Origin: Kribbella pratensis
GTDB lineage: Bacteria; Actinomycetota; Actinomycetes; Propionibacteriales; Kribbellaceae
Reading direction: 5' to 3'
Length of the DNA: 64,000 nt
Assembly: GCF_004366075.1 (NCBI RefSeq)
Contig: NZ_SODU01000001.1
Location: 620,001-684,000, forward strand
Under the pieces are notes generated by a model. The model was not told the origin of the DNA, made no database searches, and was given only the letters and a program-made list of their open reading frames with translations. The position numbers and the translations under genes were made by a program. Positions 43,795-54,620 of this stretch are shown in pieces (position 1 is the stretch's first letter; each line of letters starts with the position of its first letter).

Positions 43795-44604
43795 GGTGAT
43801 GGTTTGGGCGGCTTCCGCCAGTTCGGCGAGGCGGTGTGCGCGAGCGGACTCGGCCGGGGTGAAAGGCTCTCCCGGACGGCTGAACGCGAACAAACCGGTC
43901 GACGGCGAAGGAACCTTCAGCACCGTCCCGTCGTCGGGCAGCTGACCCGTCAGCGTCGCTCGATTCGTGACCAGCTGAGCGCCGAGCAACTCGGCGACGG
44001 CATGCGGCAGCTCGCCGGGATCCGCGACCACACGAGCCGACAGACTCAACGCCTTCGTCTGTCCGTCCACCAACGCCAACGCGGTCGTCGGCCACACGTG
44101 CGTCTCGCGCCCGCCGCCGGACTCGATCGCATCCTCCAGGTCAGTGGCCGTGACGTCATCCGGCGTCGAGACGACCAGCTCGTCCCGCACCCCGTCGTCC
44201 ATCGGATGGACGTGCAGCCCGAGGATGTTCGCGTCCAGGACGGAGAGCTGCCGGGTAACGCTCTCCAGTGCTCCCGCCCGATCGTCGAGTGTCACGCGGA
44301 TCCGCCACAGCGTTCCGATCCCGTGCCGCGGACGAGCCTTCGGCGCATGGAGCCAGGATCGCAGCAGCCGCATCGTCGACGGCTCCACCACCCAGATCAC
44401 GAGCGCCGTCGTCACGCTCGCCAGCACCGCAACCGAGACGAGGTACGGCGGATGCGCAGCGAGCACCAACGCGTGCAAAGCCAGCTCCACCGGAGCGATC
44501 GCCACCAGCTTCGCCAACGTCAGCCGGAGCCGCCGCGGATGCGGCAGCCGTCCACACACATCACAGGCCGTCCCACCCGTGAGCGTCGTACGCAACGAGT
44601 CCAT
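43789..44604 (-). CDS. Membrane protein with ACT domain
   Basis: A 271-residue protein. A CDVCG pair (C14, C17) near the start may bind zinc, and two membrane helices are at about 30-75. An ACT-type ligand-binding domain is at about 100-165 (RIRVTLDDRAGALESVTRQL and ANILGLHVHPM), and a further soluble domain follows. ACT domains sense amino acids or similar ligands. An effector cannot be identified, so this may be a membrane-bound sensor. No partner is adjacent. Confidence 0.75.
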   Translation of the reverse strand: MDSLRTTLTGGTACDVCGRLPHPRRLRLTLAKLVAIAPVELALHALVLAAHPPYLVSVAVLASVTTALVIWVVEPSTMRLLRSWLHAPKARPRHGIGTLWRIRVTLDDRAGALESVTRQLSVLDANILGLHVHPMDDGVRDELVVSTPDDVTATDLEDAIESGGGRETHVWPTTALALVDGQTKALSLSARVVADPGELPHAVAELLGAQLVTNRATLTGQLPDDGTVLKVPSPSTGLFAFSRPGEPFTPAESARAHRLAELAEAAQTITR

Positions 44605-44670
44605 ACCTGAAAGCGTCCCCGACCCAGATTGCCCAGCTGTTGCGCCGGCGTGAAGTTCGCGAGGGTTCGA

Positions 44671-45540
44671 TCAGGCCGGCGCGACGCTTCGTACGGCGTC
44701 GGTGACGCAGGCGAGGGCGAGCAGCCTGACGATGTCGACGTGCACGTCGACCTGACCGGTCGCCGCGGCGACGAACCCGTCCCCGTCGAACTGGGTGTGC
44801 GGTGGCGTGATGGACCGGGCGAGGCCGTCATGGGCGCCCTGGGCAACGGTCCGGCAGCCGACCTTGTCGAGGCGGGCATTCGTGACGACGACGCCGATCG
44901 TCGTGTGCGCGCGCCCCTCGCCGAACGCGAACGGCTCCGCGAGGATCCGTACCGCGTCGAACGACACGTCCTTGCCGCCGTCGTCGACGTCACCGAAGGC
45001 ATTCACCACCGCAAGACAGGCAACCACGAGCTCACCAAGACGATGTTCGGCGTACCCGAGCCCGCCGGGCCGTCGACCGTCCGGCCCGCGCCAATGCCCG
45101 ACGTACGCCCCGGTCCCTGCCCCCACCTGGCCGTGCAGCACCTGTTCCGCTGTGCACCCCCGCGCGGCCGCGTACCCGGCGGCGGAGTCCGGTGCCGCGG
45201 CGGGATCGCCCGCCGTGAGGTCGAAGAGCGCCAGTGTCGGCACGATCGGCACCGCACCCGCAGGGGTCTGCACGCCGCGTCCCTGCTCACGGTAGAACCG
45301 CATGACGCCATCGGCCGCCGCCAGGCCGAAGGCCGATCCCCCGGTCAGGACGACGCCGTCGATCGCGTTCACGGCCTTCCCCGGCTCCAGCAGCTCCAGC
45401 TCCCGGGAGGCGGGCGCGCCGCCACGCGCTTCGTACGACGCGACGGTGCCGGCGGGCAGATCCACGACTGTGCAGCCGGTCCGCCCCTCGAAGTCACTCC
45501 AATGCCCCACCCGGACTCCTGGCACCCCGAACGTTGTCAT
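44671..45540 (-). CDS. P1-family peptidase (DmpA-like)
   Basis: A 289-residue protein of the P1/DmpA N-terminal nucleophile family. It opens VPGVRVGHWSDFEGRTGCTVV, has a central VVLTGGSAFGLAAADGV and shows HTTIGVVVTNARLDK where self-cleavage to two chains occurs in relatives. The usual nucleophile context is altered to V-T-N-A, so maturation here is uncertain. It is probably an aminopeptidase or amidase. Confidence 0.85.
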   Translation of the reverse strand: MTTFGVPGVRVGHWSDFEGRTGCTVVDLPAGTVASYEARGGAPASRELELLEPGKAVNAIDGVVLTGGSAFGLAAADGVMRFYREQGRGVQTPAGAVPIVPTLALFDLTAGDPAAAPDSAAGYAAARGCTAEQVLHGQVGAGTGAYVGHWRGPDGRRPGGLGYAEHRLGELVVACLAVVNAFGDVDDGGKDVSFDAVRILAEPFAFGEGRAHTTIGVVVTNARLDKVGCRTVAQGAHDGLARSITPPHTQFDGDGFVAAATGQVDVHVDIVRLLALACVTDAVRSVAPA

Positions 45541-45561
45541 GCCGACAAAGATAGGCGTAGC

Positions 45562-46779
45562 TCAGGCGCGGTCGGCGGAGAGTTCTTCGGCGATGCGGTT
45601 GCCGATGACGAGGCAGGCGGTGGCGGCGGGTGACGGCGCGTTCAGGACGTGCAGGGCGCGGCCGTCGCGGAGGAACAGGAAGTCGTCGACCAGCTTGCCG
45701 TCGCGGGTCACGGCCTGGGCGCGGACGCCGGCGCCGGATCGTCGTACGTCGGAAACCTGCAACTCCGGCAGCATCCGCCGCGCCTCGCGGACCAGCGCAC
45801 GACCGGTGAGCGAGCGGACGATCTCCTTCGCGCCGGTGCGTGCGTACCGTCGCGCGAGCTTCCAGGACCCGCGGTACGTCGCCGACTCCCACACGTCCCG
45901 TACGACGATCTTCGACCACGAGTAGCCCTCGCGGGACAGCGCAGGGACCGCGTTCGGGCCGAGGTGCACGCTGCCATCGATGCCGCGGGTCAGGTGGACA
46001 CCGAGGAACGGCAGGTCCGGATCGGGCACCGGGTACACGAGCCCCTTCACCAAGTACTCCCTCTCGGGGACGAGCTCGCTGTACTCGCCGCGGAACGGGA
46101 GAATGCGGACACCCGGTTCAAGACCGGACGCCCGCGCGAGCCGGTCGCTGTGCAAGCCCGCACAGACGGCGACCCGGTCGGCCTCGATCACGTCATCCGT
46201 CGTCCGCACGCGCACCACGGAGCCGGCGTTCTCGACCGCCGTCACGGACACACCGGTCCGGATCTCGCCGCCTGCCGCCCGGACGTCGTCGGCGAGCGCG
46301 GCGGCGACGAGCTTGAAGTCCACGCGTCCCGTCGAGTCGACCGCGAGCGCACCCTTGACCCGCAGATGCGGTTCGCGTTCCGCGACCTCGTCCAGGGTCA
46401 GCCGACGTACCGGGACACCGTTCTCGCGGCCGATCCCGAACAGGCGATCGAGCTGCGGCAGTTCGGCCTCAGTTGTCGCGACAACGAGCTTGCCAGGTAC
46501 GTCGAGCGGAATGCCCTTCTCCTCGCAGTACTCACGCAACGCCGTACCGCCCGCCACCGCGAACTGCGCCTTCAGCGAGCCCGGACGGTAGTACAGCCCC
46601 GAATGCACCACGCCCGAGTTGTGCCCGGTCTGGTGGGCCCCGACGGCCGGTTCCTTCTCCAGTACGACGACCGGCGTACCGGGATCGAGCCGCTGCAGGC
46701 TTCGCGCCACAGCCAGCCCTACGATCCCGCCACCGACCACCACCGCAGATCTCGTCACCTGTGAAAAGAGGGCCGACAT
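45562..46779 (-). CDS. lhgO: L-2-hydroxyglutarate oxidase
   Basis: A 405-residue FAD-dependent oxidase of the DAO fold. The FAD motif is VVVGGGIVGLAVARSL (about 13-28), and AHQTGHNSGVVHSGLYY is the conserved block of this family. SVHLGPNAVPALSREGY and a C-terminal VLNAPSPAATACL match too. It oxidises L-2-hydroxyglutarate to 2-oxoglutarate. It lies five bases downstream of the alpha/beta-hydrolase gene and forms an operon with it. Confidence 0.88.
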   Translation of the reverse strand: MSALFSQVTRSAVVVGGGIVGLAVARSLQRLDPGTPVVVLEKEPAVGAHQTGHNSGVVHSGLYYRPGSLKAQFAVAGGTALREYCEEKGIPLDVPGKLVVATTEAELPQLDRLFGIGRENGVPVRRLTLDEVAEREPHLRVKGALAVDSTGRVDFKLVAAALADDVRAAGGEIRTGVSVTAVENAGSVVRVRTTDDVIEADRVAVCAGLHSDRLARASGLEPGVRILPFRGEYSELVPEREYLVKGLVYPVPDPDLPFLGVHLTRGIDGSVHLGPNAVPALSREGYSWSKIVVRDVWESATYRGSWKLARRYARTGAKEIVRSLTGRALVREARRMLPELQVSDVRRSGAGVRAQAVTRDGKLVDDFLFLRDGRALHVLNAPSPAATACLVIGNRIAEELSADRA

Positions 46780-46783
46780 ACGG

Positions 46784-47596
46784 TCATAAATACAGCCATC
46801 TGCGCAGCTCCGTCGCCAGCGCGACGGGAGCGTCGTACTGCATCAGGTGGCCGGCGTCCGGTACTTCGACGTACGTCGCCCCCGGGATCAGCCCAGCCAG
46901 CCGCCGTCCGGTCGCGGGCGGGATCCACGCGTCCTCGCTCCCCCAGACCACCTTCACGGGGATCGTGAGGTTGCCGATCGTCCGCTCGTTCTGGACCAGG
47001 AACTCCTCGTCGTACTGCGCGATCTGCCGATAGAACGCCGGCTGCCCCGCCTCCGTGCACCACGGAGAAACTAGCGCTGCTAGCTCCTCGTCCCGCAGCC
47101 CGCGATGACTCGCCGCGCTCACGTACGCCCGCAGGATCGCCTCGTGGATGTACGCCGGCAACTCGTCCAGCGTCGTCGGATAGCGCTTCACGAACTGGAA
47201 GAACGCCGACCCGCTCGGCGGGATCGCCACCACGTCGACGAGCATCAACGACTCGTACGCCGCACCCTCGGCTAGCGTTGCCAGCAAGGAGACGGCACCG
47301 CCGAAGTCGTGCGCCACGACCCGCGGCCGCTCCAACTCCCAGTGCTCGAGCAAGGCCGCGAACGCCTTCGCCTGCGCACCGAAGTCGACCGCGTGCTCGG
47401 AGTGCTTGGAGGACTCGCCGTACCCCGGCATGTCCCACAGGTACACGGTGAAGTCGGCGCTCAGCGCATCGGCGTAGCGCGACCACACGCGCGACGAGAA
47501 CGGTGTCCCGTGGCAGAACACCAGCGGCGCACCGCTGCCCGCCCGTCCCCACGCGATCGATCGGCCTTCCCAGCTGAACCGCTCCTTCACGTCCAT
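46784..47596 (-). CDS. Alpha/beta hydrolase with Asp nucleophile (epoxide hydrolase/dehalogenase type)
   Basis: A 270-residue alpha/beta hydrolase. The oxyanion motif is FCHGTPFSSRVW and the elbow VAHDFGGAV has D97 as nucleophile. That points to epoxide hydrolases or haloalkane/fluoroacetate dehalogenases and away from esterases. The base is probably the His in VPDAGHLMQYD. The substrate is unknown. An 11-bp palindrome lies just upstream. Confidence 0.85.
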   Translation of the reverse strand: MDVKERFSWEGRSIAWGRAGSGAPLVFCHGTPFSSRVWSRYADALSADFTVYLWDMPGYGESSKHSEHAVDFGAQAKAFAALLEHWELERPRVVAHDFGGAVSLLATLAEGAAYESLMLVDVVAIPPSGSAFFQFVKRYPTTLDELPAYIHEAILRAYVSAASHRGLRDEELAALVSPWCTEAGQPAFYRQIAQYDEEFLVQNERTIGNLTIPVKVVWGSEDAWIPPATGRRLAGLIPGATYVEVPDAGHLMQYDAPVALATELRRWLYL

Positions 47597-47603
47597 CCCC
47601 CAA

Positions 47604-47635
47604 CCTAACCATCAAGGTGGTTCATGATGGTTAGG
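47604..47635. promoter_or_regulatory. Perfect 11-bp inverted repeat upstream of the hydrolase/lhgO operon
   Basis: CCTAACCATCA and TGATGGTTAGG are separated by ten bases. The right arm contains the stop codon of the receptor gene, and the left arm ends eight bases before the hydrolase ATG. It could be an operator or an RNA hairpin that separates the two transcription units. Confidence 0.55.
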
Positions 47636-48692
47636 CGGTGTGGGCGATCTGCTCCTGGATCCGGAATTCGAGACCGTCGGCGACCGCCAGGTACACGTCC
47701 TGGTCGACGAGATTGCCGTCGAGCCGCAGCAGTCCGCGCGGGCTGTCGTAGAAGTGGCCGCTCGGGAGGGCGGCCGAAATGGCGATCGAGCCGCTGACCT
47801 CGCCGAGCCGGGCCAGGAAGCGGATCGCCTCGTAGCAGGACTCGCCCACCGCGTTGAGTGCGGGCGCGAAGGCCCCGAAACGGGCGTAGTACTGCCGGGC
47901 GAACTCGCTGCTCTCGACGGTCGTGAGCTTGTCGAAGTACGCCGCGGCCGCGTAGACGCCGTGATTCGCGCCCGATCCCGCGCCGAGCAGCGTGTTCTCC
48001 TCGATCGCCGGGCTGAGCCGGAGCAGTTTCTCGCTCAGCCCGCCGGCCGCGAACTGCCGGTTGAAGTGCACGGCATCCTGCCCCATGAGGAGCATGATCA
48101 CGCCGTCGGCGTTGGTTGCCCGGAGCCCGTCGATGACGTCCCGGAAGTCCGCCGTACCGAGTGGGACGTACGCCGAGTGCACGATCTCGGATCCCGTTCC
48201 CTGCAAGGCTTCCTGGGCCACCGAGCCGGTCACCCGCGGATACACGTAGTCGTTGCCGACGACAACCCACCGCCGGGCGCCGAGGTGCTCGCGCAACCAG
48301 TGCGCCGCCGGCAGCAACTGGTTGACCGGACGCTCGCCGAGCATGAACACACCAGGCGTGTCGTCACCGCCCTCGTGCATCGCCGCGAACGCGTACACCA
48401 CCCGCCCGCCGATCCGCCGGGTCAGCGCGACCCGGACCGCGGAAATGTGCCAGCCTGCCACGGCCTCGACGCGACCCTGGTCGACGAGCCGCCCCACGTC
48501 CTCGGCGACAACCTCGGGCGGGCGCCCGGCGTCGACCTGGACGAGTTCGACCCGGCGGCCGGCGATCCCGTTGCGTGCGTTCAGTTGCTCGACCGCGAGC
48601 TGACCGCAGGCGAGACAGGACGGTCCGTAGATCCCGGTCGGGCCCTGCAGCGGCACGACGAAGGCGATCGGCAGCACGTCGGAGCGCCGCAC
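47631..48692 (-). CDS. AmiC/UrtA-like amide- or urea-binding protein without signal peptide
   Basis: A 353-residue periplasmic-binding-fold protein of the amide/urea type (LPIAFVVPLQGPTGIYGPSC, WVVVGNDYVYPR, LGTADFRDVIDGL). It has no signal peptide or lipobox, so it should stay in the cytoplasm, as does AmiC, the amide sensor of the Pseudomonas amidase operon. The GTG at 48692 is chosen because AGGAGGTGACG stands before it; a GTG two codons upstream is too close. No ABC transporter genes accompany it. It is divergent from a MarR regulator and lies near the urease operon. Confidence 0.82.
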   Translation of the reverse strand: MRRSDVLPIAFVVPLQGPTGIYGPSCLACGQLAVEQLNARNGIAGRRVELVQVDAGRPPEVVAEDVGRLVDQGRVEAVAGWHISAVRVALTRRIGGRVVYAFAAMHEGGDDTPGVFMLGERPVNQLLPAAHWLREHLGARRWVVVGNDYVYPRVTGSVAQEALQGTGSEIVHSAYVPLGTADFRDVIDGLRATNADGVIMLLMGQDAVHFNRQFAAGGLSEKLLRLSPAIEENTLLGAGSGANHGVYAAAAYFDKLTTVESSEFARQYYARFGAFAPALNAVGESCYEAIRFLARLGEVSGSIAISAALPSGHFYDSPRGLLRLDGNLVDQDVYLAVADGLEFRIQEQIAHTA

Positions 48693-48801
48693 CGTCACCT
48701 CCTCCCGCCGGACATTCGCTCAAGTGTGGACGAACCGGAGGCGGAACATCGACCGAACGGCTATATTTCCCACCACCTGAACCGAAGAGGGGTGGTGCGG
48801 C

Positions 48802-49185
48802 GTGCTCCTGGTGCTGAAGCGGATCGAGCGGCAACTCGAGCTGGGTCTGCAGCCGTTGCTCGACGAGTTCGGTCTGACGATCGAGCAGTGGCGGGTGATG
48901 GCCGCGCTCCACGAGGAGCCCGGGCAGCCGATGTCGGTGCTCGCCGAGTCCGCCGTACTGCCGGCCGCGAGCCTGACCCGGCACGTCGACAAGCTGGTCG
49001 AGCGCGGGCTGGTGCTGCGACGCATCCATCCGGACGACAGGCGCCGGATCGTCACGGCCCTCTCCCCCGTCGGCGGCACGGTCGCCGATCGCCTCGCTTC
49101 GGCCCAGCGCGAGCTCGAGGCGGACGTAGCGAAGTACTTCCAGATGGAAATACACGAACGTAGCAGCTCGGCAACACCCCGGTAA
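48802..49185 (+). CDS. MarR-family transcriptional regulator
   Basis: A 127-residue winged-helix protein: LTIEQWRVMAALHEEPGQPM, then the recognition region AASLTRHVDKLVERGLVLR, then the wing with the conserved DDRRRIV. It is short for the family because the N-terminal dimer helix is brief. The start is GTG. It probably controls the divergent receptor gene and/or the permease downstream. Confidence 0.87.
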   Translation: MLLVLKRIERQLELGLQPLLDEFGLTIEQWRVMAALHEEPGQPMSVLAESAVLPAASLTRHVDKLVERGLVLRRIHPDDRRRIVTALSPVGGTVADRLASAQRELEADVAKYFQMEIHERSSSATPR

Positions 49186-49289
49186 CACGGCGTTCCTAGG
49201 TTCCTTCCATTCGGGTGCATCCCCCCGCCGGCAGCGTCGCCGGCCCGCCGGAGCACCGCTCGCCCGAAGGTGCCGCCAGGAGTTCGCCC

Positions 49290-50930
49290 ATGTCTGTGGA
49301 GCCCTCGCTCGACCACCGCACCACCGCTGAAACCCCCGCACCCACCACCGCGACCCGCGAGACGCTGGAGGACTACACCCTCCGGTTCGCGCCGCGCAGC
49401 TACCGGAAGTGGTCGACCGGCGTCGTCGCCGTCTCGGCCCTCGGCGGGATCGCCTACCTCGCCGACTTCGCGATCGGCGCGAACATCGGGATCTCGTACG
49501 GGACCACGAACGCGCTGTGGGGTATCGCGATCTTCGCCGTGGTGATCTTCGCGACCGGCCTGCCGCTCGCGTACTACGCCGCCCGCTACAACATCGACCT
49601 CGACCTGATCACCCGCGGCAGCGGCTTCGGGTACTACGGCTCAATCGTCACCAACGTGATCTTCGCGTCGTTCACGTTCATCTTCTTCGCGCTCGAAGGC
49701 TCGATCATGGCGCAGGGCCTGCAGTTGGGGCTGCACGTGCCGCTGTGGCTCGGGTACGCCGTCTCGACACTGGTGATCTTCCCGCTGGTCATCTACGGGA
49801 TGAAGGTGCTGTCCACGCTCCAGGTGTGGACGACGCCGCTGTGGCTGATCCTGATGGTGCTGCCGTTCTGCTACCTGCTCATCTCGCACCCGTCGTCGGT
49901 GCAGACGTTCTTCGACTACGGCCCGGACGCCGACTTCGGCTCGATGCTGCTGGCCGCCGGGGTGTGCCTGTCGCTGATCGCGCAGATCGCCGAACAGATC
50001 GACTACCTGCGGTTCATGCCGCCGAAGACCCCGGAGAACTCGCGCCGGTGGTGGACCGCGATGCTGCTGGCCGGACCGGGCTGGGTGATCTTCGGCGCCC
50101 TGAAGCAGGTGATCGGCCTGTTCCTCGCCGTCTACCTGATCGCGAACGTCGCCGACTCGTCGTCGATCGCCAACCAGCCGGTGCACCAGTTCCTGGAGAT
50201 CTACCGCGGGTTCCTGCCCGGGTGGCTGGCGATGACACTGGCCGTCGTACTGGTCGTCATCAGCCAGGTGAAGATCAACGTGACGAACGCGTACTCCGGA
50301 TCGCTGGCCTGGACCAACTCGTACACCCGGCTGACCCGGCACTACCCCGGACGGCTGGTGTTCCTCGGGTTCAACCTGGTGATCGCGCTGGTGCTGATGG
50401 AGGCGAACATGTTCGACTTCCTGAACACCATTCTCGGGTTCTACGCGAACTGCGGGATGGCGTGGATCGTGGTCGTTGCCTCGGACATCGTGTTCAACAA
50501 GTACCTGCTGCGGCTGTCCCCGAAGGCGCCGGAGTTCCGGCGCGGCATGCTCTACGCCGTCAATCCCGTCGGCTTCGGGTCGATGGCGGCGGCCGCGGGC
50601 GTGTCGATCGTCGTGTTCTTCGGTGGCCTCGGCTCGGGGATCAAGCCGTACTCACCGCTCGTCGCGATCGGGCTCGCCCTGGTCCTGCCACCGGTGCTCG
50701 CCGTACTCACGCGCGGGAAGTACTACTTGCGGCGGTCCGACGACGGGCTGGACCTGCCGATGTACGACGAGCACGGGAACCCGTCCGGCGAGGTCCTGAC
50801 GTGTCACGTGTGCCGGCAGCAGTACGAACGCCCCGACATGACCGCCTGCGCAACTCATGACGCCGCCGTCTGCTCGCTGTGCCTGAGCACGGACAAGGTC
50901 GCCGACCACGTCCTACCGTCACAAGCATGA
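49290..50930 (+). CDS. NCS1-family permease with C-terminal zinc-ribbon-like tail
   Basis: A 546-residue purine/cytosine/allantoin-type permease with about twelve helices (residues 40-490). The N-terminal cytoplasmic [16 protein letters not shown] and the first helix [20 protein letters not shown] are family features. A cytoplasmic tail from about 500 has C505, H506, C508, C520, H523, C528 and C531, a spacing that could bind one or two zinc ions and is not usual in this family. AGGAG lies eight bases before the ATG. Its position between the amide-type receptor and urease suggests uptake of a nitrogen compound. Confidence 0.88.
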   Translation: MSVEPSLDHRTTAETPAPTTATRETLEDYTLRFAPRSYRKWSTGVVAVSALGGIAYLADFAIGANIGISYGTTNALWGIAIFAVVIFATGLPLAYYAARYNIDLDLITRGSGFGYYGSIVTNVIFASFTFIFFALEGSIMAQGLQLGLHVPLWLGYAVSTLVIFPLVIYGMKVLSTLQVWTTPLWLILMVLPFCYLLISHPSSVQTFFDYGPDADFGSMLLAAGVCLSLIAQIAEQIDYLRFMPPKTPENSRRWWTAMLLAGPGWVIFGALKQVIGLFLAVYLIANVADSSSIANQPVHQFLEIYRGFLPGWLAMTLAVVLVVISQVKINVTNAYSGSLAWTNSYTRLTRHYPGRLVFLGFNLVIALVLMEANMFDFLNTILGFYANCGMAWIVVVASDIVFNKYLLRLSPKAPEFRRGMLYAVNPVGFGSMAAAAGVSIVVFFGGLGSGIKPYSPLVAIGLALVLPPVLAVLTRGKYYLRRSDDGLDLPMYDEHGNPSGEVLTCHVCRQQYERPDMTACATHDAAVCSLCLSTDKVADHVLPSQA

Positions 50931-51069
50931 CTTCCTCGTGGAGCGCCGCTGCGCCAAGGCACATCGAAGTCGCAACCTCCCGCCCCATCGCACCCTCGCG
51001 CCCCGCCGCAACCTCCCGCCCCGCCGCGGTCTCCTGCCCTGTCGCGTCGTCTGCGCCGAGTACCTGGAG

Positions 51070-51119
51070 GGTTTCTCGCTCCCTGTGCGGAAACTCCTCC
51101 ACCGTTCCGCGGAGAAACC
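51070..51119 (+). ncRNA. Nested hairpin in the urease leader
   Basis: GGTTTCTC (51070-51077) pairs with GAGAAACC (51112-51119), and inside it GCGGAA (51087-51092) pairs with TTCCGC (51105-51110). The two coaxial stems could form a structured leader RNA. No known riboswitch class is recognised. Confidence 0.4.
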
Positions 51120-51174
51120 ACCTAGTTCGGCAACCCAACCCGCTGCCGCACCTCGTGACGGCTGCCATGATGCA

Positions 51175-51221
51175 ACTTGGGGAGGATTACGTCCCATGTC
51201 GGGTAGAAAATCCTCCCCAAC
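51175..51221 (-). repeat. 47-bp conserved palindromic element, copy B
   Basis: Twelve-base arms TTGGGGAGGATT and AATCCTCCCCAA are perfect, with an inner CCC/GGG pair. The minus strand matches copy A. It lies 125 bases before ureA. Confidence 0.65.
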
Positions 51222-51345
51222 CCGGCGTGTGGAGCGGGAGCTCGGCTCCGGCTCCATCCAGGCTGCTGTCTCTGCAGCCCCCGACCTGCGAAGGGAGTCA
51301 GCGGCGGTTGCTTCCCGCGTCGATGCGGCCCCGCAACACCACACC

Positions 51346-51648
51346 ATGAACTTCACTCCCGCCGACGTCGAGAAGCTGCTGCTCTCCGTGGCCGGCATGG
51401 TCGCCCGCGACCGGCTGGCCCGGGGAGTGCTTCTCAACCACCCCGAAGCCGTCGCCCTGCTCAGCACCTGGGTGATCGAACGCGCCCGCGAAGGCGCCCG
51501 CGTCGCCGACCTGATGGAGTCCGGCCGCACCGTCCTGAGCCGCGACCAGGTCATGCCCGGTGTCGCCGAACTCCTGCACGACGTACAGGTCGAAGCCACC
51601 TTCCCCGACGGCCGCAAGCTCGTGACTATCCACAGCCCGATCATTTGA
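51346..51648 (+). CDS. ureA: Urease gamma subunit
   Basis: A 100-residue urease gamma subunit of normal length. The sequence [20 protein letters not shown], the [22 protein letters not shown] helix and the [19 protein letters not shown] ending are all canonical. There is no clear ribosome site before the ATG. It is the first gene of ureABCFGD. Confidence 0.96.
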   Translation: MNFTPADVEKLLLSVAGMVARDRLARGVLLNHPEAVALLSTWVIERAREGARVADLMESGRTVLSRDQVMPGVAELLHDVQVEATFPDGRKLVTIHSPII

Positions 51649-51659
51649 AGGCAGAATCC

Positions 51660-52056
51660 ATGGCCGACGACGATAGACTTAGCAAGGAAAGACAGGGCGC
51701 GGACAACCCAGCCGCACCGGCACTACCCAGTACGACGGCGCCTGGAGCGGTCCGGGTACGACCGGGGACCATCCAACTGAACGCCGACCGCTCCGACGAC
51801 GAACGTTTGCGGCTGGTGATCGTGAACGCCGGCGACCGGCCGATCCAGATCGGCTCGCACCTGCACCTGCCGGACGCCAACACGTCCCTGAGCTTCGACC
51901 GCGAGGCCGCCCAGGGGTTCCGGCTGGACATCCCGTCGGGTACGTCGCAGCGCTTCGAGCCCGGCGCATCCCGTGAGGTGGCGCTGGTCGCGCTCCGCGG
52001 CAGGCAGCGGGTGCCCGGAATCCAGCTGAAGCCCGCTGAATCCGATGAGGTGGATC

Positions 52057-52064
<8 letters not shown>
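51660..52064 (+). CDS. ureB: Urease beta subunit
   Basis: A 134-residue beta subunit. The first 28 residues are a variable extension, and the core begins at [16 protein letters not shown]. It includes [20 protein letters not shown] and the [15 protein letters not shown] signature. GAAGG lies upstream of the ATG at 51660. Its stop overlaps the start region of ureC. Confidence 0.94.
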
Positions 52065-53753
<1,689 letters not shown>

Positions 53754-53754
<1 letters not shown>

Positions 53755-54620
53755 TGGGCAACGTGGAACTGGTCGCGATGATGCTCGCCGACGGCCGGCT
53801 GCCGACCGGCGGGCACACCCAGTCCGGCGGACTGGAACCTGCCGTACGCGCGGGCCTAGGTGCCGACGGCAAGCAACTCGCCGACGTCGCGTCCTATGCC
53901 CGGGATCGCCTCCGTACGACGACCCGCGTCGAAGCCGCCGTCGCCGTCGTCACCCGCCACCTCGCCCTTTCCGGAACAAATGTTGCACCAGGCGACGAAA
54001 ATGTTCCGCAAACCACGGGCCGGCTCGACACCCAGACCCCCAGCTCGCCGAGTCGTGCGGATTGGTTCGGGCCCGATCTGCCGAGTCGTGGATTGTGGCT
54101 GGAGAAACGGGGATTTGACAACCAATATCCACGACTCGAAGACCACGCGGCTCGGCGCGGAGCGGGGCAAGGGTTGGGAGACGTCGAGGCGGCGTGGGCG
54201 GCGCGGACGCCCAGTCATGTCGTACGGGGTGTCTCGCGACGCCAGGGGCGGCTGTTGCTGCGCCTGGCACGCCGCGTCTGGCCCGACGTGACGACGTACC
54301 TTCCGAACGACGGTGAGATCGCGAGGCCCGTAGTACTCGGGGTCGTCGGAGCGGTGACCGGACTGTCGGCGGAGCAAGTGGCGCGCACCATCGCGTACGA
54401 CGATGCGCAGACTGTCATCTCCGCGTCGCTGAAGTTGCTGCCCGTGGACCCCGCCGACGCGGCGACCTGGCTCGCCGGTCTGCACGACGACATCGAGTGG
54501 CTCGTCAAGGACGTCGCGCCCCTGACCCGGGTCGACGACATCCCGGCCGACGGTGCGCCGCTGATCGACGTGTTCGCGCACAACCATGCCATCGAGAGAA
54601 TGAGGTTGTTCCATGCCTGA
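53754..54620 (+). CDS. ureF: Urease accessory protein UreF with in-frame repeat insertion
   Basis: A 288-residue UreF, about 60 residues longer than usual. The N-terminal part ([19 protein letters not shown], 12-30) and the C-terminal part ([19 protein letters not shown] and the [15 protein letters not shown] region) are normal. Residues from about 73 to 132 have no counterpart in other UreF proteins that I know of. They are encoded by a stretch rich in inverted repeats (53972-54140). UreF helps deliver nickel to urease with UreD and UreG. The frame stays open, so the protein may still work, with the insert as a surface loop. Confidence 0.88.
53972..54008. repeat. Inverted repeat inside ureF, first unit
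   Basis: CGGAACA (53972-53978) and TGTTCCG (54002-54008) bound a 23-base centre. It marks the left part of the inserted segment. Confidence 0.6.
54049..54138. repeat. CGAGTCGTG repeat cluster inside ureF
   Basis: CGAGTCGTGCGGATTGG (54049-54065) and CGAGTCGTGGATTGTGG (54082-54098) are direct near-copies. Both are complementary to CCAATATCCACGACTCG (54122-54138). The long inverted repeat looks like a small dispersed palindromic element that landed in the gene. Confidence 0.7.

Larger units (their letters stand above)
50931..51345. other. Gene-free 415-base region upstream of urease
   Basis: No supported gene lies here. On the plus strand it holds two near-repeats of CGCAACCTCCCGCCCC (about 50976-51022), a nested hairpin (51070-51119) and copy B of the 47-bp palindromic element. 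It is probably the long leader of the urease operon. Reading frames across it are shadows or upstream extensions of ureA. Confidence 0.6.

Noticed and set aside
53960..54150. Intein or intron in ureF
   Set aside because: The insert is far too short and lacks splice-junction Cys/Ser and His-Asn motifs. Inverted repeats explain it better.
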